The position numbers and the translations under genes are program-made. The notes beneath the pieces were generated by a model. That model was not told the DNA's origin. It ran no database searches and saw only the letters and a program-made list of their open reading frames with translations. This document shows, piece by piece, positions 1-7,780 of a stretch of DNA of 12,661 bases; the first letter of the stretch is position 1; each line of letters opens with the position of its first letter. The stretch covers positions 1 to 12,661 of the forward strand of contig JABVXU010000993.1 of NCBI GenBank assembly GCA_013365365.1, given 5' to 3'. This DNA is from Cruorifilaria tuberocauda (taxonomy: Eukaryota > Nematoda > Chromadorea > Rhabditida > Onchocercidae).

Positions 1-98
1 AAGGAAAAAAATTAGCTAATGATATAAATGATGTTGACAATTGTTTGGATTTATTATTTTATGCTTGGTAAGCAACAAGGATTTGAAGCGGTGAAGAG

Positions 99-450
99 GT
101 GTGTGTATGGTGTGAGGACGAAGAAGCTTTAAAACATTTCAGAAATTTTCAAAACATGAAAGAACGAGAGAGAGGGAGAGAGAGAGAAAGAGAGAGAAGT
201 GAAAAAAAAGAAGAAATAATAGGAGAAAAGAGGTTTCCAGTGAGAAGTAAGATTTCAGAGAGTTTTCAGGCAGAAAATTTTCTCGATCATCATCGCTATT
301 TGTTGTCATCACCCGTCGTCCCTCGCCTCCCTTGCTATTCATCCCATTTCTCTCGTATCATTCCCCTTCCCCCGCCTCTCCGCGCTTCCCGCCCCTTCCA
401 TCTCGCTCTCTTTTCCAACCCACCTATTTCCTTGCGATGAATCCGTTTCC
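99..450. promoter_or_regulatory. Polypurine-to-polypyrimidine CpG-containing block, candidate promoter or 5' exon
   Basis: Bases about 155-260 of the plus strand are almost all purine and include a GA microsatellite. Bases about 296-450 are pyrimidine-rich, with CCC/CCG runs and CpGs (CCTCGCC, CCGCGC-like segments). It is the largest region of raised GC besides the exon. Insect promoters and 5' UTRs often combine GA tracts and CpG-rich pyrimidine runs, so this could be the promoter or 5' UTR exon of the gene at 3287. A donor-like GAA|GTAAGA lies at 247 and a G|GTAAGC at 68. I find no clear TATA box or initiator. The short open frames here on either strand look non-coding. Confidence 0.25.
166..198 (+). 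repeat. (GA)n microsatellite 1
   Basis: Interrupted GA dinucleotides within the polypurine block, with GGG and AAA interruptions. It produces the Arg-Glu (RERER) stretch of an open frame that is not a real gene. Confidence 0.9.
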
Positions 451-511
451 CACACTCAATTCCATTTATAGGGTTTTGAAACATTTTCATCAGCAACTTT
501 GACAATTTCCC

Positions 512-1034
512 CTCTAATTATTTCCATTATTGATAATAATAATCAGTGATTATGTGTGATAATAGTGATACGGTGATAATTGATAATGTTAAAAACAATG
601 ATAAATGATAAATGATAAGATAGTATTCATACTCTAATTATTTCCATTATTGATAATAATAATCAGTGATTATGTGTGATAGTAGTGATACGGTGATAAT
701 TGATAATGATAAGATAGTATTCATACTTTAATTATTTCCATTATTGATAATAATAATCAGTGATTATGTGTGATAGTAGTGATACGGTGATAATTGATAA
801 TGTTAAAAACAATGATAAATGATAAGATAGGAATAATAATTAATCGTAGTATTCATACAGAAATAGTAATTAATCGTAGTATTCATACTCTAATTATTTC
901 CGTTATTGATAATAATAATCAATAATTATATGTGATAATAGTAATACGGTGTTATTTGATAGTGTTAAAAACAATGATAAATGATAAATGATAAATGATA
1001 AGAATGGGAATAATAGTTAATCGTAGTATTCGTA
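512..1034 (+). repeat. Four-copy minisatellite with variable unit length
   Basis: Four tandem copies begin at CTCTAATTA/CTTTAATTA at 512, 632, 726 and 888 and are 120, 94, 162 and 147 bp long. Shared core features are TTTCCATTATTGATAATAAT, CAGTGATTATGTGTGATA and GATACGGTGATAATTGATAA, ending near GTATTCATA. Length differences come from loss or gain of GTTAAAAACAATGATAAATGATAA and extra AATCGTAGTATTCATAC segments (around 830-858 and 860-888). Copies 1-3 are nearly identical, so expansion is recent; copy 4 is more diverged. A stray ATCGTAGTATTCATA recurs at 1390. Confidence 0.9.
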
Positions 1035-1272
1035 TCACAAATTGTGATAATTGCTAATAATTACGAAATAAATTATATGTTAGGTTATAGTGATAAAAAG
1101 AGAAAAGCAACAATAGTAACAGTAGTAATAATAATATCAATAATAATGATAAATAATAATCATGATTTATAATAAATAGTGGTGAGTAACAATATTAGTA
1201 TAATGGATGATAGTTTTGGCATATTTGTTATAATAATAATAACAACATAATAATAATAATAATGATACAAGC

Positions 1273-1309
<37 letters not shown>

Positions 1310-1660
1310 TCGGTATAACAGTAATATTACTAATAACAATAATAATAATAATAGGTATGTGATAAATGATAATAATAGTAATAATGATAAATCGTAGTAT
1401 TCATATTATTTATAATAATAATCGTTGACAATGTTAGTAGTAGCATTATTAAAAATAGTGATAATAAAATAAGGCTATCAATGATAATCGTAATACATAA
1501 TACTATCAGTGATAACTAAAATATTAATCATGCGAATCGTGCGAATATTAATCATGAAAATATTCATAATTTTCTAATAATTGCTAAAAAAATGAAAAAA
1601 AATTTTTAAAAAAAAATTTAAATAATTTAAATAAAAAAATTTAAATAATTACTACTGTTT
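1035..1660 (+). repeat. GATAA/TAA-rich low-complexity DNA with a (TAA)n tract
   Basis: AT-rich DNA made of ATAATAATGATAA-type words, with an uninterrupted (TAA)n tract at about 1272-1309. The end (1570-1650) is A-rich with repeated AAATTTAAATAATTT. No gene is visible. Confidence 0.8.
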
Positions 1661-1793
1661 TTGATAAGAGTAATTAAATCCATACTATTGAATTGTTGTA
1701 ATCATTATAATAATTTCATTCACAATCGCAAAATACCATTTAACATAATATTTATGAAATTATTCCTGACCATTGACGATTTATATCTTATCA

Positions 1794-1835
1794 TATCATT
1801 ATCACTATCATTATCATTATCACTATCACTATCAT
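1794..1835 (+). repeat. (TATCAY)7 hexamer repeat
   Basis: Seven consecutive hexamers TATCAT or TATCAC, the same word as GATAAT but on the other strand compared with 512-1560. Its Leu-Ser (LSLSLS) translation is a repeat artefact. Confidence 0.85.
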
Positions 1836-1846
1836 TATTAGTATGA

Positions 1847-2271
1847 AATGAATGCCCTATTTTGCTCATTTATGCTTTTATAATTGCAAATTCATTGCAT
1901 TAAAATGCATTTGCAAAATTTTGCTTTTATGCCTTTAAACGAAACCATTTGATATATTTGCTGCATTTCAAATTTGATACAGTATTTCCAATTCCAATTA
2001 TATTTTTGTATTTCCAATTCCAATTATATTTTCGTTTCTCTTCCATTCCAATGAATTATCACTCAATAATTATACATATGTATATATATATAAAGTGTAT
2101 ATTTTCTAAGTATTAATATTTATTTTTAGTTTTTAAGTAATTTTCAAGTATTAATATTTAAGCATTAATAATAAGTATTAATAATAAGTATTAGGTATTT
2201 AGTTTTTAAGTAATTGTAAAAATGATTAGCTTAAAAAATATCAACCAATAAAAACGATGAAACATGGATAT
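1847..2271 (+). repeat. AT-rich DNA with two small tandem duplications
   Basis: No gene is visible. There is a 26-bp direct duplication, GTATTTCCAATTCCAATTAT plus TTTT, at 1982-2033. Diverged copies of AAGTATTAATATTTA and TTAGTTTTTAAGTAATT lie at 2108-2216. Around 1860-1960 a short TTTGCATT-like motif recurs (TTTTGCTCATTTATGCTTTT, TTCATTGCATTAAAATGCAT). Confidence 0.75.
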
Positions 2272-2333
2272 AGAGAGAGAGAGAGAAAGAGAGCGAGAGA
2301 GGGAGAGGGAGAGAGAGAGAGAGAGAGAGAGAG
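2272..2333 (+). repeat. (GA)n microsatellite 2
   Basis: About 62 bp of GA, interrupted by AAA, GCGA and GGGA, purine on the plus strand. It is flanked by AT-rich unique DNA. Translations on both strands (RERER and LSLSL) are artefacts. Confidence 0.9.
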
Positions 2334-2439
2334 CATTAGGGCTTAATTTTTCAGCTAAAAAATATATATATGAAAGTTTTTTAATTTTAAATGATATCAT
2401 TGCTACTTCCGTAGTACTTTGGTGCTTTTTTTTTCTGCG

Positions 2440-3235
2440 TTTTTTTAAATACGTGAAAAAGGAAATGACGAACACGTATGACACCATGTTTTCTAATTAC
2501 GTAAGAGAGATATATTCATAACGTCATGCTTATGCTTACATGAAGTGTATTCATGATGTCAAAAACGTTTTGTGTTGTTGCATTTATACTTATGTTAGAG
2601 TGTTTGTCATGTCACATTTATATCTACGTCAAAGTATTCATGATGTCACATTTTCATTTACGTAAGATGTCTTTATGCTGCGTTGCTTATACTTGTATTC
2701 ATGAAAGAGAGTATATTCGTATTCGTGATATTACGTTTATATTTACGTAAAACGTACTCTATCACGTTATTTATATTCCAAAACTGAAAAAAAAAAGAAA
2801 TGATGAACGCTTATAATATTCGCTTTTTCCATTTACGTAAAATATATGTATAGTCTCACGTAAAAAAATATTTACGTAAAAATTTACCTATAGTCTTTTA
2901 TTCTTTTAACTTTTCTTCCAATTTTCTTATTTCCTGCGTATCTCGTAAACTATGCTAATATCTACAAGTGTGTATCTTCCGCATTTTCATCAGGATTATT
3001 TCTGGGAGATTCATTAGTATATTTCAGGATTATTCTTAGGAAATTTATCAATAGATTTACGTTTATTTTTACTTATCAGTGTTATGATGTCAATAGTTGC
3101 GTAAAGTTTATTTATGATCATTATCATTTATCATTTTTTCAATAATTATCTCAAACGTATTTATGATAACGTAACTAACGCGAAACGTATTCGTGATATC
3201 ACGTTCGAATTTACGTGAAACGTATTAATGATAAA
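2440..3235 (+). promoter_or_regulatory. Degenerate 35-bp-like repeat packed with TTACGTAA and TGATGTCA sites
   Basis: The repeated theme is GTATTCATGATGTCAC followed by ATTTATATTTACGTAAAA, seen best at 2548, 2634, 2717 and 3187. Exact TTACGTAA occurs at 2497, 2658, 2743, 2833 and 2872, with TCACGTAA at 2856 and TTACGTGA at 3211. TGATGTCA occurs at 2554, 2641 and 3085. A 12-bp palindrome, CGTGATATCACG, lies at 3192-3203. I count 21 ACGT tetramers in the block. TTACGTAA is the known high-affinity site of PAR/NFIL3-type bZIP factors (Pdp1 and vrille in flies), and TGATGTCA resembles a CREB/ATF site. The array stops about 40 bp before the coding exon. Binding is inferred; spread of the motif by tandem duplication alone would give the same pattern. 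Confidence 0.4.
2985..3055 (+). repeat. Imperfect short tandem duplication
   Basis: Two diverged copies of about 36 bp, TTTCATCAGGATTATTTCTG... and TTTCAGGATTATTCTTAGG..., sit inside the bZIP-site block. Confidence 0.6.
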
Positions 3236-3254
3236 ATAGATGATTGAAAAATAT

Positions 3255-3276
3255 TTTTGCTCTTCCAATTTTCCAG
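3255..3276 (+). other. 3' splice acceptor of the coding exon
   Basis: A pyrimidine-rich run (TTTTTGCTCTTCCAATTTTC) ends in CAG at 3276. ATTAATGAT about 45 bases upstream could serve as a branch point. An acceptor placed 10 bases before the ATG implies at least one upstream non-coding (or coding) exon, within 1-3200 or beyond the left edge. Confidence 0.6.
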
Positions 3277-3286
3277 AGGGAGAAAA

Positions 3287-3395
3287 ATGAGCGAATCGGG
3301 GTCGTTGGGGACCAGCTCGACGGGTTCCGATGCTGCTACCGATCCCTTCAGTCAACTACTTGCCTCGATGGCTCGTCCAATACCCTGTGTTACAG
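3287..3395 (+). CDS. First coding exon of an unrecognised protein (partial, 36 codons plus 1 base)
   Basis: The exon encodes a peptide beginning MSESGSLGTSS and ending ARPIPCVT. The 109 coding bases leave a phase-1 junction, with a G completing the next codon in a later exon outside the window. The start at 3287 sits in AAAAATGA, a good insect-type start context, 10 bases after the acceptor. GC is 57% with 9 CpGs, in sharp contrast to the AT-rich flanks. The first 19 residues are Ser/Gly/Thr-rich and probably disordered; the rest (DPFSQLLASMARP) could form a short amphipathic helix. I see no signal peptide, membrane segment or catalytic motif. I do not recognise the family. The frame is also open upstream to the acceptor (residues R-G-R-K if read from inside the intron), so an internal exon with upstream coding sequence is possible. 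A long following intron is typical of regulatory or neuronal insect genes, but that is only context. Real exon: fairly likely; function: unknown. Confidence 0.6.
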
Positions 3396-3401
3396 GTAAA
3401 T
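3393..3401 (+). other. 5' splice donor of the coding exon
   Basis: CAG|GTAAAT, with the exon ending at 3395 and GT at 3396-3397, is close to the MAG|GTRAGT consensus. Base composition drops abruptly to AT-rich after it. The frame continues through the donor for 19 more codons to a stop at 3452-3454, but that extension (KLESLIGILG...) is AT-rich like the intron and is probably not coding. Confidence 0.6.
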
Positions 3402-3444
3402 TGGAATCTCTAATTGGAATTTTAGGACTTAATTACCACTTCCG

Positions 3445-3850
3445 TTTAACCTGAGTAATTCGGTATTTAAATTGCAGTTTAATTATTTCTACTTCCTTTT
3501 TTTTTTCTCTTTTTTTCGCTTATGCCATATTTAAATTAAAATTTTATTACTCATTATTTTTTCTCGTATCGAAATAATTTTTTAAAGAAGTATTTAAATT
3601 AAAATTTCATCACTTCCTTTCTCATTTACCTAGGTAAAATCCTGGTAATTTAATATAAAACTTGATCATTTTTTTTCCTCGTTCATTCTAGTATTCCAGT
3701 ATTTATATTAGAATTTGATTAGTTCTCTTTTCGTTCACATGAGCAATCCAGTATTTACGTTAGAATTCACCTGAGTAACTCGATATTCAAATTAGAATTT
3801 GATTAATTCTTTTACCTGTTACCTGATAACTCTGTGTCTAAATAAAGTAA
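3445..3850 (+). repeat. Degenerate tandem repeat in the proximal intron
   Basis: Variants of ACCTGAGTAATTCGGTATTT followed by AAATTAGAATTTGATTAATTCTTTT recur near 3450, 3577, 3629, 3690, 3739 and 3768 at roughly 45-60 bp spacing. Copies are well diverged and several carry CTGAGTAA or CTAG/CCAG words that mimic splice sites. Confidence 0.65.
3612..3640 (+). other. Candidate recursive (zero-length exon) splice site
   Basis: A pyrimidine-rich tract, CTTCCTTTCTCATTTACC, leads to TAG at 3633, directly followed by GTAAAAT. An acceptor fused to a donor (Yn-NAG|GTAA) is the form of insect ratcheting sites in long introns. The junction lies inside a perfect 14-bp palindrome, TTTACCTAGGTAAA (3625-3638). 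It is only 238 bp from the exon donor, closer than usual for such sites, and it lies within a degenerate repeat, so chance is possible. Confidence 0.25.
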
Positions 3851-4321
3851 TTTATCATAACTGCATTTTTTTCCTCCTCTGGATAAGTAAGTAGCAGTAG
3901 TTGTTGATTGGAGAAAGTGAAAAGGATGGAAAGAGAGAGTAGGGATAAAATCGGAATTAGGGAATTGGAAAACAGGAAGAAATCGGAAATCAAACGAATG
4001 AGGAAATTTTAATGCAATTCCATTTTGCATTCAACGGTTCCGGAAATGTATCAGTAAATGAGAAAGAGAAAAATGTTTTTATCTTTTTTTTTCCCCTTTG
4101 GTATAGTTCATATATATCATTCATCGAAAAATTTATAATATATTAATTGCAAATTTCCGGACCGGAAAATTCCGGAAAATGAGTGATTTGATAAATATTT
4201 TACTTTTGTATCATATTCATACACATTGTTTCAGTGTTCGTGAATAGCTCATGTATTATAAAAATAGTCAAAATTTTGATCTAATTAAAATTGATCAGGC
4301 GTTTTTGCTCAAAAACAAGAT
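3851..4321 (+). other. Mostly unique AT-rich intron sequence with CCGGAA sites
   Basis: No gene is visible; the minus-strand frame over 3812-4030 has no features of coding sequence. A purine-rich stretch (3910-4010, with AAAGAGAGAGTAGGG) is followed by TTCCGGAA at 4038-4045 and by TTTCCGG-A-CCGGAAA at 4154-4168, then TTCCGGAA at 4170-4177. CCGGAA is an ETS-factor core. Regulatory meaning is not shown. Confidence 0.5.
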
Positions 4322-4350
4322 AGAAAGAGAAAGAGAGAGAGAGAGAGAAA
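4322..4350 (+). repeat. (GA)n microsatellite 3
   Basis: Short GA tract with AAA interruptions, purine on the plus strand, running into a further A/G-rich stretch to about 4372. Confidence 0.85.
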
Positions 4351-4510
4351 AAAGGAGCAATGGAGAAAGGTGAAAAAATTTTTCAACTTTAGAAAGAAAT
4401 AAAATGGAAATTGTGAATTGAATATTAAAAGATAATTTTTTAAATTAAATAATTACTCCTATTGTTTTTTTAAAAAAGAGTAGATTGAGGTGAAACTATT
4501 CAGATAAGAT

Positions 4511-4708
4511 TATTTGCTCTAATCAATTTTATCTTATATTTATTAGTTAACTTATATTTGCTATAATCAGTATAATCTTATCTTTATCACTTAACTTACA
4601 TCTGCCACAATCAATATTATCTTATATTTATCAGTTAACTTATATTTTCTGTAACTTATACTTGCTATAGTCAATTTTATCTTATCTTTATCAGTTAACT
4701 TATATCAT
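4511..4708 (+). repeat. 44-bp minisatellite, four copies
   Basis: Copies are anchored at TTTGCTCTAATCAA (4513), TTTGCTATAATCAG (4557), TCTGCCACAATCAA (4601) and CTTGCTATAGTCAA (4661). Each continues with TATCTTATMTTTATCASTTAACTTA. Spacing is exactly 44, 44 and then 60; the last interval contains an extra 16 bp. Confidence 0.9.
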
Positions 4709-5284
4709 TTTTTATTATTCGGACCTGAAAAAGGAGAAAAATAATGGAGGAGATGATAATGTTGATAATAATGATAATAGAAAGAAAGAAAAGTTTGGTT
4801 TTTTATTTTCATTGTTTCGAAATATAGGAATTAATTAAAATAGGTTTTTGTTTTCATACTGGATCACTTGGATTTTAAAACTTTAACAAATTTGATATGT
4901 TTTTTTTTTTTCCCCAGTACAATGATTTTACTATAGTTAGATGTGGATCATCCTATTTTGCATGACTAATAGCAAAGTATTTGGCTAAAGAATGTTACTC
5001 AAGTTTAGGCTTACTTAGAAATTTCATCAGAATTTAGATATAGCAAAGTTTAGGTATAGCAAGATAAGACTAAAAGAGGGAAGTTTTGAGTTATTCATAT
5101 ATCAATCAGGTTGAAATTGCAAATATTGCAATGATTTTTTAAATCGATTAAAAATTAAAATTAAATTTTTAAGTTGATTAAATTAAACTGAAAAAGATGA
5201 AAAATAATATTTGTAAGATAATTTTAGTTATATACGAATAATGATATATGAATAAAATAATTATTTTTCTGATTTCATTTTTCC
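4709..5284 (+). other. AT-rich DNA without a recognisable gene
   Basis: Mostly unique sequence. It contains short GATAATGTTGATAATAATGA words (4755-4780), a T-run before the acceptor at 4917, and repeated TAGCAAAG/TTTAGGTATAGCAAG words at 4970-5065. No coding frame is supported. Confidence 0.5.
4896..4917 (+). other. Strong but unpaired 3' splice acceptor
   Basis: A run of 13 Ts ends in CCCCAG at 4917, with CTTTAAC at about 4881 as a possible branch point. It is the cleanest acceptor in the window. Splicing exon 3287-3395 onto it reads V-Q-stop, so it would end the protein at 38 residues. No good donor follows, although AATAAA words occur downstream (about 5250 and 5482). It may be a decoy, an alternative terminal or poison exon, or part of an unrelated non-coding transcript. 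Confidence 0.25.
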
Positions 5285-5680
5285 TTTTATCCATCCATAT
5301 CATTACTATTTATCATTTATTTATCAATATTCCTTATCATTTATCTATCAATATTCTTTATCACTACTATTACGTATCGCAGTTACAAAATTTTTTTAAC
5401 TATAAGAGAATTTTAAAAAAAAAAGAAGGAAGAAAAAAGATAATTTAGCTTTTTATCAGTTTATCACTTATCATTTTTTTGCAATAAATTTGATCTGATG
5501 GTAATTAGTTGGTTTTTTCCTTCCTTATTTATCATTTATTTATCAGCATTCCTTATCATTATTATTTATCACAATTAGAAATTTCTTTTAATTACAGACA
5601 AATTTAAAAAGAGAAAAAAGGAAGTGAGGGAAGAGATAATTTAGCATTTTATCAGTTTATCATTTATCATTTTTTTTTCT
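5285..5680 (+). repeat. Two-copy direct duplication of about 196-219 bp
   Basis: Both copies run from TATCATTTATTTATCARYATTCC through AAGGAAG...GATAATTTAGC to TTTATCAGTTTATCAYTTATC. The GATAATTTAGC anchors are at 5439 and 5635 (offset 196). The left anchors (5311 and 5530) are offset by 219 because copy 1 carries an extra TATCTATCAATATTC-type segment. Divergence is substantial, so the duplication is old. Confidence 0.75.
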
Positions 5681-6059
5681 TTACCTGAAAGAACATTTAT
5701 GCAAATCACTTATTTATTCATTTTCCTTCCTCTCTTTTTCTTCGTTAAATTTGAAGAAATTAGTATTTAATTCTATATATTAATTATCACTCAAATGCAG
5801 GTATCACATACAGGTATCACATGAAATTAAATACAGGTATCATATGAAATTAATAAATTGAAAAAAAAAATAATAATTCGTTATCTATCATTTTCCATAA
5901 ATATGAATTTCATTTTTTAAAAAAAGATATCTTTAAAACCAGATTTTTTTTTCTTTCTTTTTATCATTAAATTAATTTGATTTTATCGTTAAATATTTTA
6001 ATATAAATTGGTATATTATATAAATGAAAATTTTAATTTATTTTATTGCATAAATGTAA
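5681..6059 (+). other. AT-rich DNA with a small CAGGTATCA repeat
   Basis: No gene. At 5798-5854 three copies of CAGGTATCACATGAAATTAA occur, the first truncated and the last with CATATG. The CAG|GTAT word resembles a donor but has no supporting exon. Confidence 0.7.
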
Positions 6060-6300
6060 TTAATAATGAATTTCTATTTTTTTTACGAATTAATTTTTAC
6101 TTAAAAAAAAAATTCTTCAAGTTTTGCAAATTAAAAAAAAAGTTTTTGAAATTAATTTTTTTTCTCAGGTCTTTTTTTTTTATAAATTAATTTTTAAAAA
6201 AATTTTCTTGAAATGATTTATTTTTTCTTAGGTTTTTTTTTCACAAATTAATTTTCATTTTGAAAAAATAATTTTTGAAATTATTTTTTTTCTCAAGCTA
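6060..6300 (+). repeat. T-rich degenerate repeat with acceptor-like ends
   Basis: Diverged copies of AAATTAATTTTTAAAAAAA then TTTTTGAAATTAATTTTTTT and CTCAGGT/CTTAGGT occur about every 55-65 bp. TTTTTTTCTCAGGT (near 6169) and TTTTTTCTTAGGT (near 6232) imitate 3' splice sites and arise from the repeat. Confidence 0.6.
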
Positions 6301-6835
6301 TTCTAAATTTACTTTTTACAAATATTTACTTAGCTAAGTAATCAAACAAAGTTTTTTTTTTTTTTAGTTTGTATTTTCTCATTTTCTGTTTAGAATTTAA
6401 ATTGTAGCGAAACTGTTCTTACGTAAATGTCACTATGTTTACATTTTTTTTTGTTGATAATTTTAATTGTAAAATTTTCGTTTACTTTTTTTTTTTAAAA
6501 AAATTCAATTGATCTAAATGGATAAAAGAGAGAGGGAGAGAGAGAGAGAAAAGCGAATAAGTTGATTAGTTTAATTAATGATTGATAGATATTCTGGACC
6601 TGATTCTGGAATATATTTTTTTTTCTTTCAAAATTTCATTTGATAAAATTATTATCATTTAAATTAGCGAAATATAATTTAGAATTTTTTTTTCTCAAAC
6701 AAAGAAAAATGCTCTGTTTTATTTTATCATATCAATTAGTTTCATTATCATCTATCATTTCTGGAATTTTATTTTATTTATTTCTCTCCTCTTTCTTTCC
6801 TCATAATATCATTGCATTCATCTCGGACTATCTAT
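6301..6835 (+). other. AT-rich DNA with no gene seen
   Basis: It contains an isolated TTACGTAA at 6419-6426, several poly-T runs, the fourth GA tract, and TTATCATTT words near 6650-6760. The open frame across 6640-6897 is AT-rich and hydrophobic because of T-rich codons, with no coding character. Confidence 0.55.
6527..6550 (+). repeat. (GA)n microsatellite 4
   Basis: Short interrupted GA tract, purine on the plus strand, preceded by ATGGATAAAA. Confidence 0.85.
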
Positions 6836-7058
6836 CTAATAATGTAATCTGCTTTTTTTTTCTCGGTACATTTATCCCGAGATTTCTAATAATTTAGTCT
6901 GTTTTTTTTTTCTCCATGCATTTATTCTAAGATTTTTAATAATTTAATCTGTAATAATTTGATCTGCTTTTTTCTCTCTAGGCATTTACCAATCATTTAA
7001 TCTGTATTGTTTCTCTTCGGTGTATTTATCCCGAGATTTCTAGTAATCTAATCTGTTT
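6836..7058 (+). repeat. 50-bp minisatellite
   Basis: The anchor CTAATAATTTAATCTG-like sequence recurs at 6836, 6886, 6936, 6951 (partial), 6990 and 7040. Spacing is exactly 50 for copies 1-3 and 50 again for the last pair. Each unit holds a T/C-rich tract (TTTTTTTTCTCGG) and TTTATCCCGAGATTTCTA, which is identical at about 6870 and 7025. Confidence 0.85.
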
Positions 7059-7232
7059 GCTTCTCTCTTTCTTTCACTTCTTTGATTCAATAAAACGAAA
7101 AAGCAAAACTAGTAAGTCAGAAAGTAAAAGAAATATTTGAAGTAAACAGATTATCATTATTCTGGATAGGAGCTTTCGGGACAAATTCCGCAATCTAGAG
7201 ATCATTAACCATTACCGTATCCATGTGTGTAT

Positions 7233-7238
<6 letters not shown>
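7059..7238 (+). other. Short unique segment
   Basis: Pyrimidine-rich, then A-rich, then fairly complex sequence (GGATAGGAGCTTTCGGGACA at 7164) with no repeat and no open frame of note. Confidence 0.4.

Positions 7239-7308
<70 letters not shown>
7239..7308 (+). repeat. (GT)35 microsatellite
   Basis: Seventy bases of uninterrupted GT. A perfect tract this long is likely polymorphic in length and can adopt Z-DNA. The His-Thr translation on the minus strand is an artefact. Confidence 0.97.
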
Positions 7309-7313
<5 letters not shown>

Positions 7314-7780
7314 ATGACTATGTAAGCTTTGAAAAAGTGAAATAAAACGCCTTTGGGTGGTTTGTTTACTTCTCTCTTACTTACTTCATCATACACAAAT
7401 ACGAGTAAAAACTTGTAACATCAAAACATTATATAAGTATTTCATACATATTTATATTTAAGTATATATTTATTACTTATACTTTATATACTGTATATAA
7501 GTACACAAATGCACACACATACACACATATATTGATATACTGATAATATGTAAGTATAAATATAGACGCGGACACGCATATATATTATATTGATATACTG
7601 ATAATTTTTATTGATAATGATTTCACGTTTAAATTTTATTTTAATATTATATACATTATAAAGTATATACTGATAATATATAAGTATACATACTGATAGT
7701 ATTTAAGTATACAGTAGACAGTATATAAGTACACATGCATACATGTACATTGATTGATATACTGATATATTGATTGACAT
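7309..7780 (+). other. TA/CA-rich low-complexity DNA
   Basis: No gene. Words such as TATATAAGTA, CACACATACACAC and ATTGATATACTGATAATA recur (near 7530, 7590, 7665, 7750, 7775). These look like degenerate relatives of the 92-bp minisatellite that follows. Confidence 0.6.

Noticed and set aside
99..440. 113-codon plus-strand frame and its minus-strand partner at 139-342
   Set aside because: Composition follows the GA tract and pyrimidine block. No splice acceptor or conserved-looking segment; more likely UTR or promoter.
1661..2521. Frames rich in Leu-Ser or Arg-Glu repeats (1661-1846 +, 2206-2487 -, 2264-2521 +)
   Set aside because: These translate TATCAY and GA microsatellites; both strands are open at the GA tract, as expected of a repeat and not of a gene.
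7205..7396. Minus-strand frame with a His-Thr repeat
   Set aside because: It is the (GT)35 microsatellite read as codons, with no flanking coding signal.
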